DNA of 64,000 bases from Temnothorax longispinosus. Its lineage: Eukaryota; Arthropoda; Insecta; Hymenoptera; Formicidae. Numbering within the stretch: the first letter of the stretch is position 1; the number at the start of each line of letters is the position of its first letter. Location of the stretch: contig NC_092362.1 in assembly GCF_030848805.1 (NCBI RefSeq), forward strand, positions 12,318,157-12,382,156, read 5' to 3'. A program made the position numbers and the translations under genes. Shown piece by piece: positions 10,325 to 20,826 of the stretch. Under the pieces are notes generated by a model. The model saw only the letters and a list, made by a program, of their open reading frames with translations, made no database searches and had not been told where the DNA came from.

Positions 10325-11992
10325 AGCCTGTTTTCATCCACTTCTGGACATAGGCCTCTTCCATTTCCTTCCATGTCTTTCTCTCCTGTGCTGTCTGCAT
10401 CCACCTCTTTCCTGCGTGGCGTTGGATGTCATCTCGCCATCTCATTTATGGTCGGCCAATGCTTCTTTTGGACTCTCTTGGTCTCCATTGCATCAGGACC
10501 TTGGTCCATTTGGTGTTGTTTCTCGCAACATGTCCCGCCCATTGCCACTTTTGTCTACTTGCTCGTTCAACCACGTCGGCAACTCCTGTTCAATTTTCAG
10601 AATTGCTCGCTCCATTGCCCTCTGACAGATTCTTAGTCGGTTTGCGCTGTTCGCTGTGAGAGTAATTGTTTCGAGTCCATATGTCGCAACTGGTAATATG
10701 CACGTATCATAAACTTTCCGTTTGAGGTTGATTGGAATTTTTGGTTCTCGGAGGATGTAGCTTAGTCTGCCGAATGCTGTCCATGCCAAGCCGATTCTTC
10801 TAGTGATCTCAGCTGTCTGGTTTTTTTTTCCTAGCTTGATCTTGTGCCCCAGATACACGTATTCTTCTACCATCTCGAGAGTGTGGTTATCGATGCTAAC
10901 TAGTATATTGGTAGGGCTCATGATTTTCGTCTTCTGGAGGTTCATTCTCAGGCCAACTGCTTGGGAAGCTTCCCTGAGTTCTTGTATCGTTGTTGCAAGC
11001 TTGTCTGCATCGCTGCTGAATATGATAATGTCATCCGCAAAACGGAGATGGTTTAAACGTTTCCCATCAATATTGATGCCTTTTTGATCCCATGTTAGCC
11101 TCCCAAATACATTTTCCAGCGCCAAGGTGAAAAGTTTTGGTGAAATCGTATCGCCCTGTCTCACACCCCTCTTGATAGGGATTCTACCTGTACTTCAATC
11201 CTCTTCCATTTTAACGTGCAGGGTGGCATGCTCGTATATGAATTTGATTAAGTTAGAATATCTAAAGTCAACTCGTGCTTTATCCAATGCTTCGAGCACT
11301 GCCCATGTCTCAACTGAGTCGAAGGCCTTATGGTAGTCTATGAAGGCCATATGCAGTGGGATATTGTACTCGGTGCATTTTTCTATAAGTGTGCGTACTG
11401 TTTGTATATGGTCATTCGTGCTGTGCCCCCTTCTGAATCCTGCCTGTTCTATGGGTTGGTAGAAATCGAGCTTCTGGCTTAAACGATTTGTTATTATTTT
11501 GGATAACAGCTTATAAAGGATTGAGAGTAAACTAATGGGTCTGTAATTTTCTATATTCGTGCAGTCGCCCTTCTTAAAGAGCAGGATGACCTCTGCTTTC
11601 TGCCACGAGTCAGGGATCCTGCCTTCTTCCAGACATCTGTTCAGCAGTACCAGGAGTGCTTTTTCTAATTCTTCCCCTCCAACCTTGAGCATCTCGACTG
11701 TTATCCGGTCTTCCCCTGGTGCTTTGTTGTTGTTTAGTTGTTTCAATGCTGCTTCCAGTTCTGACTTGTTAATGTCTGGTAAATCTTCGGATCCTACGTT
11801 CAGAATTGTCTGTCTCGGTCGTCCTTGCTGGTTCGGATTTGGAGCTGATTGGCTGTAAAGTTTTCGGTAGAAGTCTTCAATGATCGCTGCGATTCCGTCC
11901 CTCTCTGTTACTACCTCTCCTAGATTGTTCTTCATCTTATGGATTACTACCTTCCCTTTTGACAGTTTGGAGCGCAGAACTCTCATGTTCAT
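10325..11992 (-). pseudogene. RTE-like reverse transcriptase
   Basis: RT domain of the split element. Reading 11992 to 11195 gives the fingers and palm (NNNKAPGEDRI, ENYRPISLLS, FIDYHKAFDSV with the motif A Asp). It stops at TGA 11195-11197, and the same frame resumes as GVRQGDTISPKLF and the catalytic HLRFADDIIIFSS (about 11035). A frameshift near 10590 follows QRAMERAILKI, after which the C-terminal RTE motif continues in another frame (QKWQWAGHVAR; MRWRDDI) to about 10325. It lost activity through one nonsense mutation and at least one frameshift. Confidence 0.85.
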
Positions 11993-12010
11993 ATTGTTTT
12001 TAATGGCTTC

Positions 12011-12014
12011 TTTG
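12011..12014. other. Target-site duplication TTTG, left copy
   Basis: TTTG immediately precedes the 5' LTR and is repeated immediately after the 3' LTR (19890-19893). A 4-bp duplication is normal for Ty3/Gypsy integrases. Confidence 0.9.
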
Positions 12015-12436
12015 TGTTGTGCCGCGAAGGTCGACTACCCCGAATTGCGACACTTAGCTGTCAGCATTGCTTCCGGATCTTGCCAAACTCACCTGAGGTG
12101 GCATTCCGGGTTTCACAAGTGACACAGGTCACTCGCCCGGAAGCAAAAGCGCTGACAGCCGAGTCAGCACCGCGGAAGCTAACGCGCGAGAGATAAAAGC
12201 CCGCCCTTCCGAGAAGCGGCGGGCAGTCTAGACCGAAAAGCTATAACGCGCACGACCGAATGTAATCGACGATACGAACGCCCGCAAGTCAGGGCAATAG
12301 ACTAAGAACACCTGTGTAACAAGATATCCAAGTTTATTAAACGTTATAATACAAAAAGATCTGGACTCGTGTATTTTCTCCGTCCCGGCGGATACCAAAA
12401 GAATCCCGTGCCGACCCTCCAAGGTACGGCACAACA
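12015..12436 (+). repeat. 5' LTR of Gypsy element 1 (422 bp)
   Basis: Starts TGTTGTGCC and ends GGCACAACA, a perfect 9-bp terminal inverted repeat. It matches 19468-19889 at every position by eye except one (A at 12115, G at 19568). It contains two GATAAAA/AATAC-type AT stretches that could hold promoter and polyadenylation signals. Confidence 0.97.
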
Positions 12437-12438
12437 AT

Positions 12439-12456
12439 TGGTGGCAGCGGTGGGAT
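12439..12456 (+). other. Primer-binding site, complementary to a tRNA-Leu 3' end
   Basis: TGGTGGCAGCGGTGGGAT begins two bases after the 5' LTR. Its reverse complement ends GCTGCCACCA, matching the 3' end (with CCA) of a eukaryotic tRNA-Leu as I recall it. It would prime minus-strand DNA synthesis. Confidence 0.75.
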
Positions 12457-12960
12457 ATCTGCCAACCGGACGGGAAGACATCCTGCCAGATCTACGGCAG
12501 CCTGCAAAAGGGAACGGATCATAAAACGACGGCAAAATATCCCGAAGAGGAAAAGCCAGCCGGATCCCGAGTGCGTGAAACAACGGTAGCAGCCGCCGAG
12601 TGTCAGCGACATCGGAGAAGCCCCGACCTACCGCACGGACTCGCCAGCCCGAGGCAACGCCACAGGGACGCACCGAGCCAGCGAAGCAGCGCAGCAGGGA
12701 TACAGCGAAGCAGAGACGACACAAAGCAGCGGAGCGGCCCTGCAGGACTCCGACTCAGCAGAAAGCGGACACCATGCGTTGCGCGGCGGTACTGTAAGTC
12801 CAAAATAAATTGTAAACCGACTACGGCACGCGCCGAGCGTAGAAATAGCGAGCGTCCCCGCGATCGAAAGTCAAAAGAAACTTCGCGATTACAGCAAATA
12901 CAACCGCGAAAGCCGAAGAAAGCTTCGCGAGTACGAGAAACAAGAGTTAAGCGCAAATAG

Positions 12961-15900
12961 ATGTCGGACGACTTGTCCCGGCATCCCCCTATTAGTAACG
13001 AGTCCTTCGTGTTGAGCGAACGCGCGCAACGAGCAATCGAGAATAGCATACGAAACCGTTTTCGCGCCGCACGACGTACAGACCACGATTCTTTAAACCG
13101 CGTGCGACGGAACTTAGACGCGCAACTTGCCGATGACGATACGCCAGTGCTCGAATTGCACCCCAACGTCATTATAGAACGCGAGTTTGAATTTTTAGAC
13201 GCTAGTCTTTGCGACGCGAACAGAGACCCGCGAGATAGCATAGACCACACAAGCGGCGACGAACACGATAACGCACACAGACAGCCCCCGACCGACGGTG
13301 ACGCGCGATCGGACACCTCGGCCGATACTCAAAGCGAAAACGCAGGGAGAGGAGAATTCTCCCTGACTTCGTACGACAGCGATATATTCGACCCCGAGGA
13401 AGAGGACTATACCCCCCGGGCTAGAACGATGAGCCAGCCACGAGCTGCCGCGACAATCACGCCGCGTGAGGACATAACCCCCGCGCAAAATAACGCCGAA
13501 ATGGAGCGGTTCAGACCCGCGGAAAATGGGCAACCGTCCGAAACCGACCAAAGTCGAGCCCCCGAGCCGACGCAAATGAGCCCAGGAGCAATAGGCTCCG
13601 TGCTCGGCGACGTATTGCGCATGATGCACGACATGCAGGATCGCATGAACCGCGCAGAGGCTGTAGAATTCGACCGCTCAGTCGAAGTCCTGCGCGCGAT
13701 CCGCGACATACAGGACCGCGTGAGACGGCTAGAATCCTCGCATGACCGCCCCGACGCGCAAGAACGAAGCGTACGGACCAGCCAAGGCCCGCTGGACGTG
13801 ACCTACGGACGAACGCAGAGCGACATCCGTAGTCAGCCAGGGCACCACGTCGGATTCCTTAGCCTAAAGGAAGCCCGTAATATGATTCCCGAAATAAACG
13901 GAGAATCTAGGGAGCGTGTTCGCGAATTCCTTAGCGCAAGTACGTACGCGATGAAAAATATTCAGCCCATAGATAAAGCCATGCTTCTAGAAGCAATTCT
14001 ATGCACGAAGTTCAAGGGCAAGGCGATGACCGACTTCGACACGCGCGATATTCACGATTTTGAACAGCTAAAACGCGAACTCGAAACGGAGTATCTCGGA
14101 AAGCGCGGTATGACCCACCTGCAGCTGGAGTTCAACTCGCTAAAGCAAAAAGCGGGAGAAAGCGCACAAGATTTTGGGCGTCGAGTCGAGAAACTAGCAA
14201 GAGAACTATATGAGGCCATGGAAGAAGGCCAAGGACACTCCCATGAACAGCAGAAGGCGATTCTTGACAGCATTAAGATGCAAGCCCTGCACAACTTCCA
14301 AATAGGACTGCATGACGACATCAAAATGCTGGTCCGAGCGCAACGGTATCAAAGCCTACAAGAGGCGATAACCGGCGCCAACGCGGAGGAAAAGGTCAGA
14401 GGTCCCTCCCCGAGAAACGGACAGCTATCGTCAAGAAATAGACTCCCCGCGGAAGACGCCCGAAACGCGAGCGCAAACGTGCAATGCCACACATGCGGGA
14501 AGACCGGCCATTACGCGCGAGATTGCCGCTCGAACCGGTATGCAAGCAAATACACACTGCCGAAAGCAGAAAAGCCCCATAGAATCAACACCATAAAGTG
14601 CACCTATTGCGAGAAGGTAGGGCACAAGCGGGACGAGTGTTGGTCGTTGAACGGACGACCGAAAACAGAGCGACCGCGCCGACCGAAACAGGAAAGTGCG
14701 AAAAAAGCACCGATAGGCACAGTAAGAAAACCCAAAGCGAGCGAATCTAGCGAGGACGCACCCTCCGACAGCAGTAGCGAGGAGGAAGAGAAGCCGAAAA
14801 GAAATAAGGCACGCGCCGCCGAGACATACCGAGTGTCTCAGGTAACGGAGAAGCACAAGACGGGCCCGCTAGATATCATAACACTGCCTATACAGGAAGC
14901 GGAACGAGGAGAAATGAATCTTCTATTAGATTCCGGAGCAACACTGACATTGATTAAAGTAGGCAACCTAAAAGGGAAAACAATGGTGCGAGAGGAGAAA
15001 CTGGCATTAATCGGCGTAACAGGACACCAAATTCACACGCTAGGAAAAATAAAAGCGACCGTAGATCTCGGGAAAAAGAAAATACGTCACACAATGTACG
15101 TAGTAAAAGATGACTTCCCCATCGAATACGAAGGAATATTAGGAAACGACTTCCTAACTAAACATAAAGCCAATATCTCAAACACGTCAAAACAGTTGAA
15201 AATAGGGAAAGCCATTTTCAAGCTACGACCGTATCAAAAAATAAAGCTACCTCCCCGCAGTGAAACCATTGTAAAAGCCGTCACAGATCATAACCGAGTA
15301 GGCATAGTGAAAAGCGGTGAACCTGCTCCCGGAGTTTTCATCGGGCATTGCCTCGTAAAACCCGTCGAATTTACTTGCCCGGTCAGCATATTGAACGTGA
15401 CGGACAAGCCGGTGGAGATCCTCACTCCACACGTAACGTTAGAAGACCTGCCGGCGGACGACGCCGCGAGCGTACTCACGTTACAGGCGAATGAAGAATA
15501 CGAGACTGTCACAGAGCGACAAAAGAAAGTGCGCGACCAAGTACAGCTCGATCACCTAAACACAGAAGAGCGAGAGGCAGTAGAAAAAATTTGCGATGAA
15601 TTTTATGACGTTTTTTACCTAGACGGAGATAAACTAAGCGCCACTACAGCAATAAAACACGAAATAAATACACGACCCGATAGTGCGCCAGTAAATGTAA
15701 AGCCATACCGGTTACCCGAGAAACATAAGGCCGAAGTGAGAAAACAAATACGGAAAATGCTGGACGACGGCATAATTCGTCCGAGCACAAGCCAGTGGAA
15801 CGCGCCAATAGTAGTTGTCGCCAAGAAACCTGACGCGTTCGGCAGAATAAAATTTCGCGTAGTGATCGACTTCAGAAAAATGAACGACCTCACCATGGGA

Positions 15901-18069
15901 GACTCCTTCCCTATGCCAAACATTACAGACATACTTGATCAGCTAGGCAATGCGAAATATTTTTCTGTGCTAGATTTAGCCTCGGGATATCACCAAATCC
16001 CGATGCATGAAGAACATAAGCAGAAAACGGCATTTTCGACTCCAGACGGACATTACGAGCACAACAGAATGCCATTCGGTCTAAAAAATGCACCAGCGGC
16101 CTTTCAGCGATTAATGTATGCGGTATTAGCCGGACTGTTAGGATTAAAATGTTTCGTGTATATCGATGACATCGTTATATACGGAGCATCGCTGACGGAG
16201 CACATTAAGCGGTTAATCGCAGTACTGCGCAGACTACGAAAATACAATCTTAAGTTACAACCGAACAAGTGCGCATTTTTACGAAAAGAGGTCATTTACC
16301 TAGGGCATGTGATATCCGAAGACGGAATATCGCCAGACCCGTCTAAGCTACAAGCAGTAAAAGAATTTCCGACCCCGAGAAGAGTGAAAGATATACAATC
16401 TTTTATCGGATTAGCCGGATATTACAGGAAATTTATCGAAAATTTCTCAAAGATAGCCAAGCCTCTAACAAAGCTCACAAAGAAAGGAGAAAAATTCAAT
16501 TGGTCAATCGAACAACAGAACGCGTTTGATCTACTTAAAGAGAAATTAACGACAGCCCCGGTATTGAACTACCCTGACTTTAGCAAAGAGTTCTTGGTAA
16601 CTACCGACGCGTCAGATTACGCCATCGGAGCCGTGCTCTCACAAGGAACAGTAGGCCAAGACCGACCGATAGCGTACGCCAGCCGAGTATTATGCAAGGC
16701 AGAGCAAAATTATAATACCACAGAAAAAGAGCTATTAGCAATCGTCTGGGCGGTAAAACATTTCCGTCCCTATTTATATGGCGTTAGATTTAAAATCATA
16801 ACCGATCACAAACCATTGATCTGGTTATTTAATGTAAACGACCCCGGCTCCAGACTAATAAGATGGAGGCTAAAACTAGAGGAATACGATTACGAAATCG
16901 TACATAAAGCAGGAAAAAATAACGTGAATGCCGATGCATTGAGCCGAAATCCGATAGCCGAAACATCAGCGATAAATGTAACGCAACAGGACGACGACTC
17001 CCCGAGAGAGTACTCGGAGGAGGAAAAGCGGCAAATACTCTACGAATATCATGACTCGCCTACGGGGGGGCACCAAGGAGTCACGCGAACACTAAACCGT
17101 ATCCGATTACAGCACAGCTGGCGTGGAATTACGGCGTATGTAGAGGACTACATAAATAAATGCGAGTACTGCCAGAAGAACAAATTGAGTAGGAAGACGA
17201 AAATGCCAATGACTATTACAGATACGCCCGAGCGACCATTCGAAAAATGCGCGCTCGACATAGTAGGCCCACTAACAGTCACGAATAGCGGAAATAAATA
17301 CCTCCTCACGTTCCAAGACAATCTAACGAAGTTTAGCAAGGCAGTACCCGTAGAAAATCAGGAGGCAAATACAGTAGCAAAAGCCTTTGTAACGAAAGTA
17401 GTTCTAGAACACGGAATACCGGAGAAAATTCTCACGGACCAAGGAACAAATTTCACAAGCGAGATATTTAAGAACATGTGCAAGCTACTGAAAATTGAAA
17501 AAATACAGACAACAGCATATCATCCCGAGAGTAACGGAGCGCTGGAAAGATCGCATCGTACTCTGGCAGAGTACCTAAGACATTACATAAATAAGGACCA
17601 AACCGACTGGGATGAGTGGATACCCTACGCAATGTTCACGTATAATACGACGCCTCATACGACGACAGGACTCACACCGTTCGAACTTGTCTACGGACAC
17701 CAAGCAAACCTACCGACAGCCCTAACAAGGCCCCCGAAACTAACATATTCGTACGAAGATTACGCGAAAGAATTACGAGAACGAATACGCGCCACGAATC
17801 AAGTCGCGAGAGAGCATACCAAAGAAGAGAAAGAAAAAGCAAAGCAGCAATTCGACAAAAAATGCAATAAGGAAACATTCAAAATAGGAGACAAGGTACT
17901 GTTACACGATGAAACAGTACGAAGGGGACGATCTAAAAAACTCGATTCGAAATGGGTAGGACCGTACGTGATCGTGGAAAAACACAGCGACGTAAACTAC
18001 ACCATTAAAGTAAAACGCAAAACGATACGCGTACATGCAAATAGGCTAAAAGCGTTCATCGAGGAATAA
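12961..18069 (+). CDS. gag-pol: Gag-Pol polyprotein, Gypsy element 1 (1702 codons, intact)
   Basis: Single frame carrying all enzymes. The ATG at 12961 is preceded by a stop at 12957-12959. Residues about 1-500: gag, acidic and Arg-rich at the N-terminus, with a capsid-like helical region near 300-480. Two CCHC knuckles follow: CHTCGKTGHYARDC (about 508) and CTYCEKVGHKRDEC (about 547). Protease LLDSGATLTL is near 655. RT has FRVVIDFRKMND (about 968) and FVYIDDIVIY (about 1067). RNase H TTDASDYAIGAVLS is near 1213. Integrase has an HHCC region at 1360-1405 and D,D,E at about 1432 (ALDIVGP), 1491 (LTDQGTNF) and 1528 (GALERSH). A GPY/F-like C-terminus (WVGPYVIV) lies near 1665. Gag and Pol are fused without a frameshift. 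No env-like ORF follows. Confidence 0.96.
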   Translation: MSDDLSRHPPISNESFVLSERAQRAIENSIRNRFRAARRTDHDSLNRVRRNLDAQLADDDTPVLELHPNVIIEREFEFLDASLCDANRDPRDSIDHTSGDEHDNAHRQPPTDGDARSDTSADTQSENAGRGEFSLTSYDSDIFDPEEEDYTPRARTMSQPRAAATITPREDITPAQNNAEMERFRPAENGQPSETDQSRAPEPTQMSPGAIGSVLGDVLRMMHDMQDRMNRAEAVEFDRSVEVLRAIRDIQDRVRRLESSHDRPDAQERSVRTSQGPLDVTYGRTQSDIRSQPGHHVGFLSLKEARNMIPEINGESRERVREFLSASTYAMKNIQPIDKAMLLEAILCTKFKGKAMTDFDTRDIHDFEQLKRELETEYLGKRGMTHLQLEFNSLKQKAGESAQDFGRRVEKLARELYEAMEEGQGHSHEQQKAILDSIKMQALHNFQIGLHDDIKMLVRAQRYQSLQEAITGANAEEKVRGPSPRNGQLSSRNRLPAEDARNASANVQCHTCGKTGHYARDCRSNRYASKYTLPKAEKPHRINTIKCTYCEKVGHKRDECWSLNGRPKTERPRRPKQESAKKAPIGTVRKPKASESSEDAPSDSSSEEEEKPKRNKARAAETYRVSQVTEKHKTGPLDIITLPIQEAERGEMNLLLDSGATLTLIKVGNLKGKTMVREEKLALIGVTGHQIHTLGKIKATVDLGKKKIRHTMYVVKDDFPIEYEGILGNDFLTKHKANISNTSKQLKIGKAIFKLRPYQKIKLPPRSETIVKAVTDHNRVGIVKSGEPAPGVFIGHCLVKPVEFTCPVSILNVTDKPVEILTPHVTLEDLPADDAASVLTLQANEEYETVTERQKKVRDQVQLDHLNTEEREAVEKICDEFYDVFYLDGDKLSATTAIKHEINTRPDSAPVNVKPYRLPEKHKAEVRKQIRKMLDDGIIRPSTSQWNAPIVVVAKKPDAFGRIKFRVVIDFRKMNDLTMGDSFPMPNITDILDQLGNAKYFSVLDLASGYHQIPMHEEHKQKTAFSTPDGHYEHNRMPFGLKNAPAAFQRLMYAVLAGLLGLKCFVYIDDIVIYGASLTEHIKRLIAVLRRLRKYNLKLQPNKCAFLRKEVIYLGHVISEDGISPDPSKLQAVKEFPTPRRVKDIQSFIGLAGYYRKFIENFSKIAKPLTKLTKKGEKFNWSIEQQNAFDLLKEKLTTAPVLNYPDFSKEFLVTTDASDYAIGAVLSQGTVGQDRPIAYASRVLCKAEQNYNTTEKELLAIVWAVKHFRPYLYGVRFKIITDHKPLIWLFNVNDPGSRLIRWRLKLEEYDYEIVHKAGKNNVNADALSRNPIAETSAINVTQQDDDSPREYSEEEKRQILYEYHDSPTGGHQGVTRTLNRIRLQHSWRGITAYVEDYINKCEYCQKNKLSRKTKMPMTITDTPERPFEKCALDIVGPLTVTNSGNKYLLTFQDNLTKFSKAVPVENQEANTVAKAFVTKVVLEHGIPEKILTDQGTNFTSEIFKNMCKLLKIEKIQTTAYHPESNGALERSHRTLAEYLRHYINKDQTDWDEWIPYAMFTYNTTPHTTTGLTPFELVYGHQANLPTALTRPPKLTYSYEDYAKELRERIRATNQVAREHTKEEKEKAKQQFDKKCNKETFKIGDKVLLHDETVRRGRSKKLDSKWVGPYVIVEKHSDVNYTIKVKRKTIRVHANRLKAFIEE

Positions 18070-19467
18070 AGGCTCATGCACAACAGAATAGAAGCAAAAA
18101 GCAGTAAGATTAAAATACACAAATATAATAAACAAACTCACAAAGGGGTTACTCCCGACAAGGACGAACGAGGACCACCTCCCTCTGTCCTGTTGCGGAG
18201 TGCAGCGTCACTCGCAACGGAGGGGAGGGTACCACAGTGCCCGGGCGGGCTACCTCAGCATAGGGGGGAGGGGGCGAGGAACGCGCCTCGTCTCTCTCTC
18301 TCTCTCCCTCGCCTCGCGATCCGCGACAGCCGCCGCCCGAAAGGCTCTTCTCCAGTACTCGCGTTGGCAAGCGTCACAAAAGGAGGGTGTAAAGTACTGA
18401 ACGCACCGATAGCACCGCATAGTAATAAAGCACAGAGTCAAAAATCACCGAAAAGGCACCCAACACTGCTCGAGAGTAGCAGTCAACTGACGCGAAATTA
18501 AGCGGAGAAATTAAAAGAAGAAATCTGACACGGACGGACGTCAGCAAAACTTAGGACTTAGGACTTTCAAACGAAAGCGAAATCCGACGAAAAAAGATAT
18601 ATACAGGATAAAACGAAGAGCGCTACGCGTCCACGTAACCGTTTGAAACCCTTATAAAAGCAGAGATAGGAAGCATAATCAAAAGCATAAGTAACATAAG
18701 GACAACAGCAATGAAAATAACCAAAACGTACAGTTAATCAGGGTGAGGGGTACCACGCTCCAGATCAGCCTCCATGCGGGAACAAAGCGCAACCAGCGTC
18801 AGGAATAACACCATAGGAACAGGCGGCGTGCGTTGACCACGCTCCAACAGGAACTCACGCGTACCGCCGTCATAATGCACGCGAGCGTGAGTAAGGTCCC
18901 GAACCACCGGCCTTTCGGGAATCACCAAAGCTGGACCATTGGTTTCTTCGGCCTCCTCACCAGCCCGAATCTCACATGGATCTACCGCGTCAACCCAGAC
19001 TGACACATAGTCGAGCGGAGGCATCCCGAGAAATAAAAAACTCCACGAGGCCAGTAACGAACGCGGACTGAAGCGACTCGTAAGACAGAAAAAAGCGAAA
19101 ATATGTGGACAGACATCGTCAGCGGAAAATACGATTAAAAGTAGAAATTCAGGAATACGCCTAACAGCAAGTTAGCGCGCCGCGAAGAGATAGACGAACA
19201 TTTGCTAGCGATAACCGCGACCACAATCAAGTTAAGCGACGTAGAAGACACCCTAGCATACTCTAATTATTCTAAGAATTGTATTATAATCATGCGATAT
19301 TGTAGCGGACTAATAGAGGAAATAGACCAAATAGGTAAAACTTATTCGAGACAAGGAATGCCGACAACGCACAACGAATAAGTTGAAACAGAATGTAACC
19401 TCTATGGAAAAGGAAAGCGCTAACGAAAACTTCGTACCTCAGTTTTCTTTTTCCACGGGGGGAGGGA
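18070..19467. other. Gypsy 1 pol-to-LTR interval with a polypurine tract
   Basis: About 1.4 kb between the polyprotein stop and the 3' LTR. No plausible envelope gene is visible: the plus-strand ORF at 18076-18501 is low-complexity. The interval ends in GGGGGGAGGGA at 19457-19467, directly before the LTR, which fits a polypurine tract for plus-strand priming. An antisense ORF is listed separately. Confidence 0.7.
18734..19024 (-). CDS. Antisense ORF (96 codons) upstream of the Gypsy 1 3' LTR, unknown function
   Basis: An ATG-started open frame on the strand opposite to gag-pol. It has varied, non-repetitive composition (start MPPLDYVSVWVDAVDPCE) and a short hydrophobic stretch (VPMVLFLTLVALC). 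I recognise no domain. Antisense ORFs near the 3' LTR are known in some Gypsy lineages; whether this one is expressed is unknown, and chance is a real alternative. Confidence 0.3.
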   Translation of the reverse strand: MPPLDYVSVWVDAVDPCEIRAGEEAEETNGPALVIPERPVVRDLTHARVHYDGGTREFLLERGQRTPPVPMVLFLTLVALCSRMEADLERGTPHPD

Positions 19468-19889
19468 TGTTGTGCCGCGAAGGTCGACTACCCCGAATTG
19501 CGACACTTAGCTGTCAGCATTGCTTCCGGATCTTGCCAAACTCACCTGAGGTGGCATTCCGGGTTTCGCAAGTGACACAGGTCACTCGCCCGGAAGCAAA
19601 AGCGCTGACAGCCGAGTCAGCACCGCGGAAGCTAACGCGCGAGAGATAAAAGCCCGCCCTTCCGAGAAGCGGCGGGCAGTCTAGACCGAAAAGCTATAAC
19701 GCGCACGACCGAATGTAATCGACGATACGAACGCCCGCAAGTCAGGGCAATAGACTAAGAACACCTGTGTAACAAGATATCCAAGTTTATTAAACGTTAT
19801 AATACAAAAAGATCTGGACTCGTGTATTTTCTCCGTCCCGGCGGATACCAAAAGAATCCCGTGCCGACCCTCCAAGGTACGGCACAACA
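19468..19889 (+). repeat. 3' LTR of Gypsy element 1 (422 bp)
   Basis: Copy of the 5' LTR with a single visible difference (G at 19568). It is followed by the second TTTG target copy at 19890-19893, after which the RTE-like element resumes. Confidence 0.97.
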
Positions 19890-19893
19890 TTTG

Positions 19894-20826
19894 ATTGCTC
19901 GCGTGTTATACGCTCTTTTGTCTTTTCTAATCGCTTTTCTTACGGCCTTGTTTAGGTCTTTATATCCCGGTGAATCCCTGCTCGTTCTTCTTCTTTCTCT
20001 GATTTGCCTTTCAGTGTCTGGACTAAGTTTCGAGTTCCCACGCCTCTGAAGTGAGCACACTTTTCTCACGGCACTTCGGATGCTGTTTGTGATTTGTGTT
20101 GACAGCGCATTTAGTTCTAGTTCTTGTAGCTTTTCGGTTGGTTTTAGATTCTGTTCGAGCCTAAGCTTTAGTCTTATATTCTTCTTCGTTCCCTCTCAGC
20201 TTTGCTAATGTTGGCCTGACCTTTTTATTTATGAGACGTTTCCTCTCGAGCCGAGTATCTACTAGGACTTTTGCTCTCACCAACCTGTGGTCGCTGCCCG
20301 TGTCGAAATGATTTAGGGTTGACACATCTGCACAAATGCGCTTGTCAGTGGCTAGCACATAATCTATTTCGTTTTTGATAGTGCTGTCCAAACTTCTCCA
20401 TGTCCACTTCCTTCTGGTATGCTTTTTAAAGAAGGTGTTTAAGCAGTATATTTTCTCTTTGCTCAGAAAGTCCATCATCACTTGTCCCCTTGGGTTTCTC
20501 GTGCCCAGACCAAAGGCACCGATGTACGGTGGGTCCGCCTGGGTCATTGCTCTAATTTTAGCATTAAAGTCACCAGTTATAATGGTAAACTTGGTCTTTT
20601 CCGCACTTTTTGCTGCTGTCAGGTCTTCATAGAACTACTCAATGTTTTCCTCTGTCGAAGCTGAAGTTGGTGCGTAGGCCTGTATTATTTGTATGCTGCA
20701 CTTGTTGTTAAGTCTTAGCACTACATAAATTACCCTGTCCGATATAGCTTTGGTTTTGGTTACAAGGTGTTTCAATTTTTTATGAATTAGCAGGGCCACA
20801 CCTCCGATGTGTGAATCTATGTCAGA
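19894..20826 (-). pseudogene. RTE-like APE endonuclease, 5'-truncated
   Basis: Upstream half of the RTE-like protein. Minus-strand reading from about 20826 gives GGVALLIHKKLKH, QAYAPTSAS, then a TAG near 20637, then ITGDFNAKI (catalytic Asp and Asn), NEIDYVLATDKR and TGSDHRLVRAKV (SDH motif, the His of APE nucleases; 20161-20547). The linker after a stop at 20161 continues in another frame (SPDTERQIRERRR; 20069 to 19890) up to the Gypsy insertion. The N-terminal Glu motif is lost with the 5' truncation. Confidence 0.8.

Larger units (their letters stand above)
12015..19889 (+). mobile_element. Gypsy (Ty3) LTR retrotransposon 1, young and apparently complete
   Basis: A 7875-bp element with 422-bp LTRs at one mismatch, a TTTG target duplication, a primer-binding site, an uninterrupted gag-pol frame and a polypurine tract. 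It is inserted into the linker between endonuclease and RT of an RTE-like element. LTR near-identity indicates recent insertion. Everything expected for autonomous transposition is visible; whether it moves is not shown by sequence. Confidence 0.96.
10290..20826 (-). mobile_element. RTE-like non-LTR retrotransposon split by a Gypsy insertion
   Basis: Minus-strand element in two parts: 20826 to 19894 (APE endonuclease and linker) and 12014 to about 10290 (RT and C-terminus). They are joined in register on either side of the Gypsy element at 12015-19889. The 3' end carries a (GAA)n tail (about 10292-10323), and the C-terminal reading (MRWRDDI, then AGKRWMQTAQE) is typical of RTE/BovB-type proteins. 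The 5' end is truncated within the endonuclease at about 20826, where unrelated USP-like sequence begins. An in-frame TGA and a frameshift show it is dead. Confidence 0.85.

Noticed and set aside
12571..13316. Long minus- and plus-strand ORFs around the Gypsy 1 leader (for example 12603-13316 minus)
   Set aside because: They are shadows in GC-rich leader and gag sequence; the gag-pol frame explains this DNA.
18076..18501. Possible env gene after gag-pol
   Set aside because: Low-complexity, no signal peptide or transmembrane segment; not credible as an envelope.
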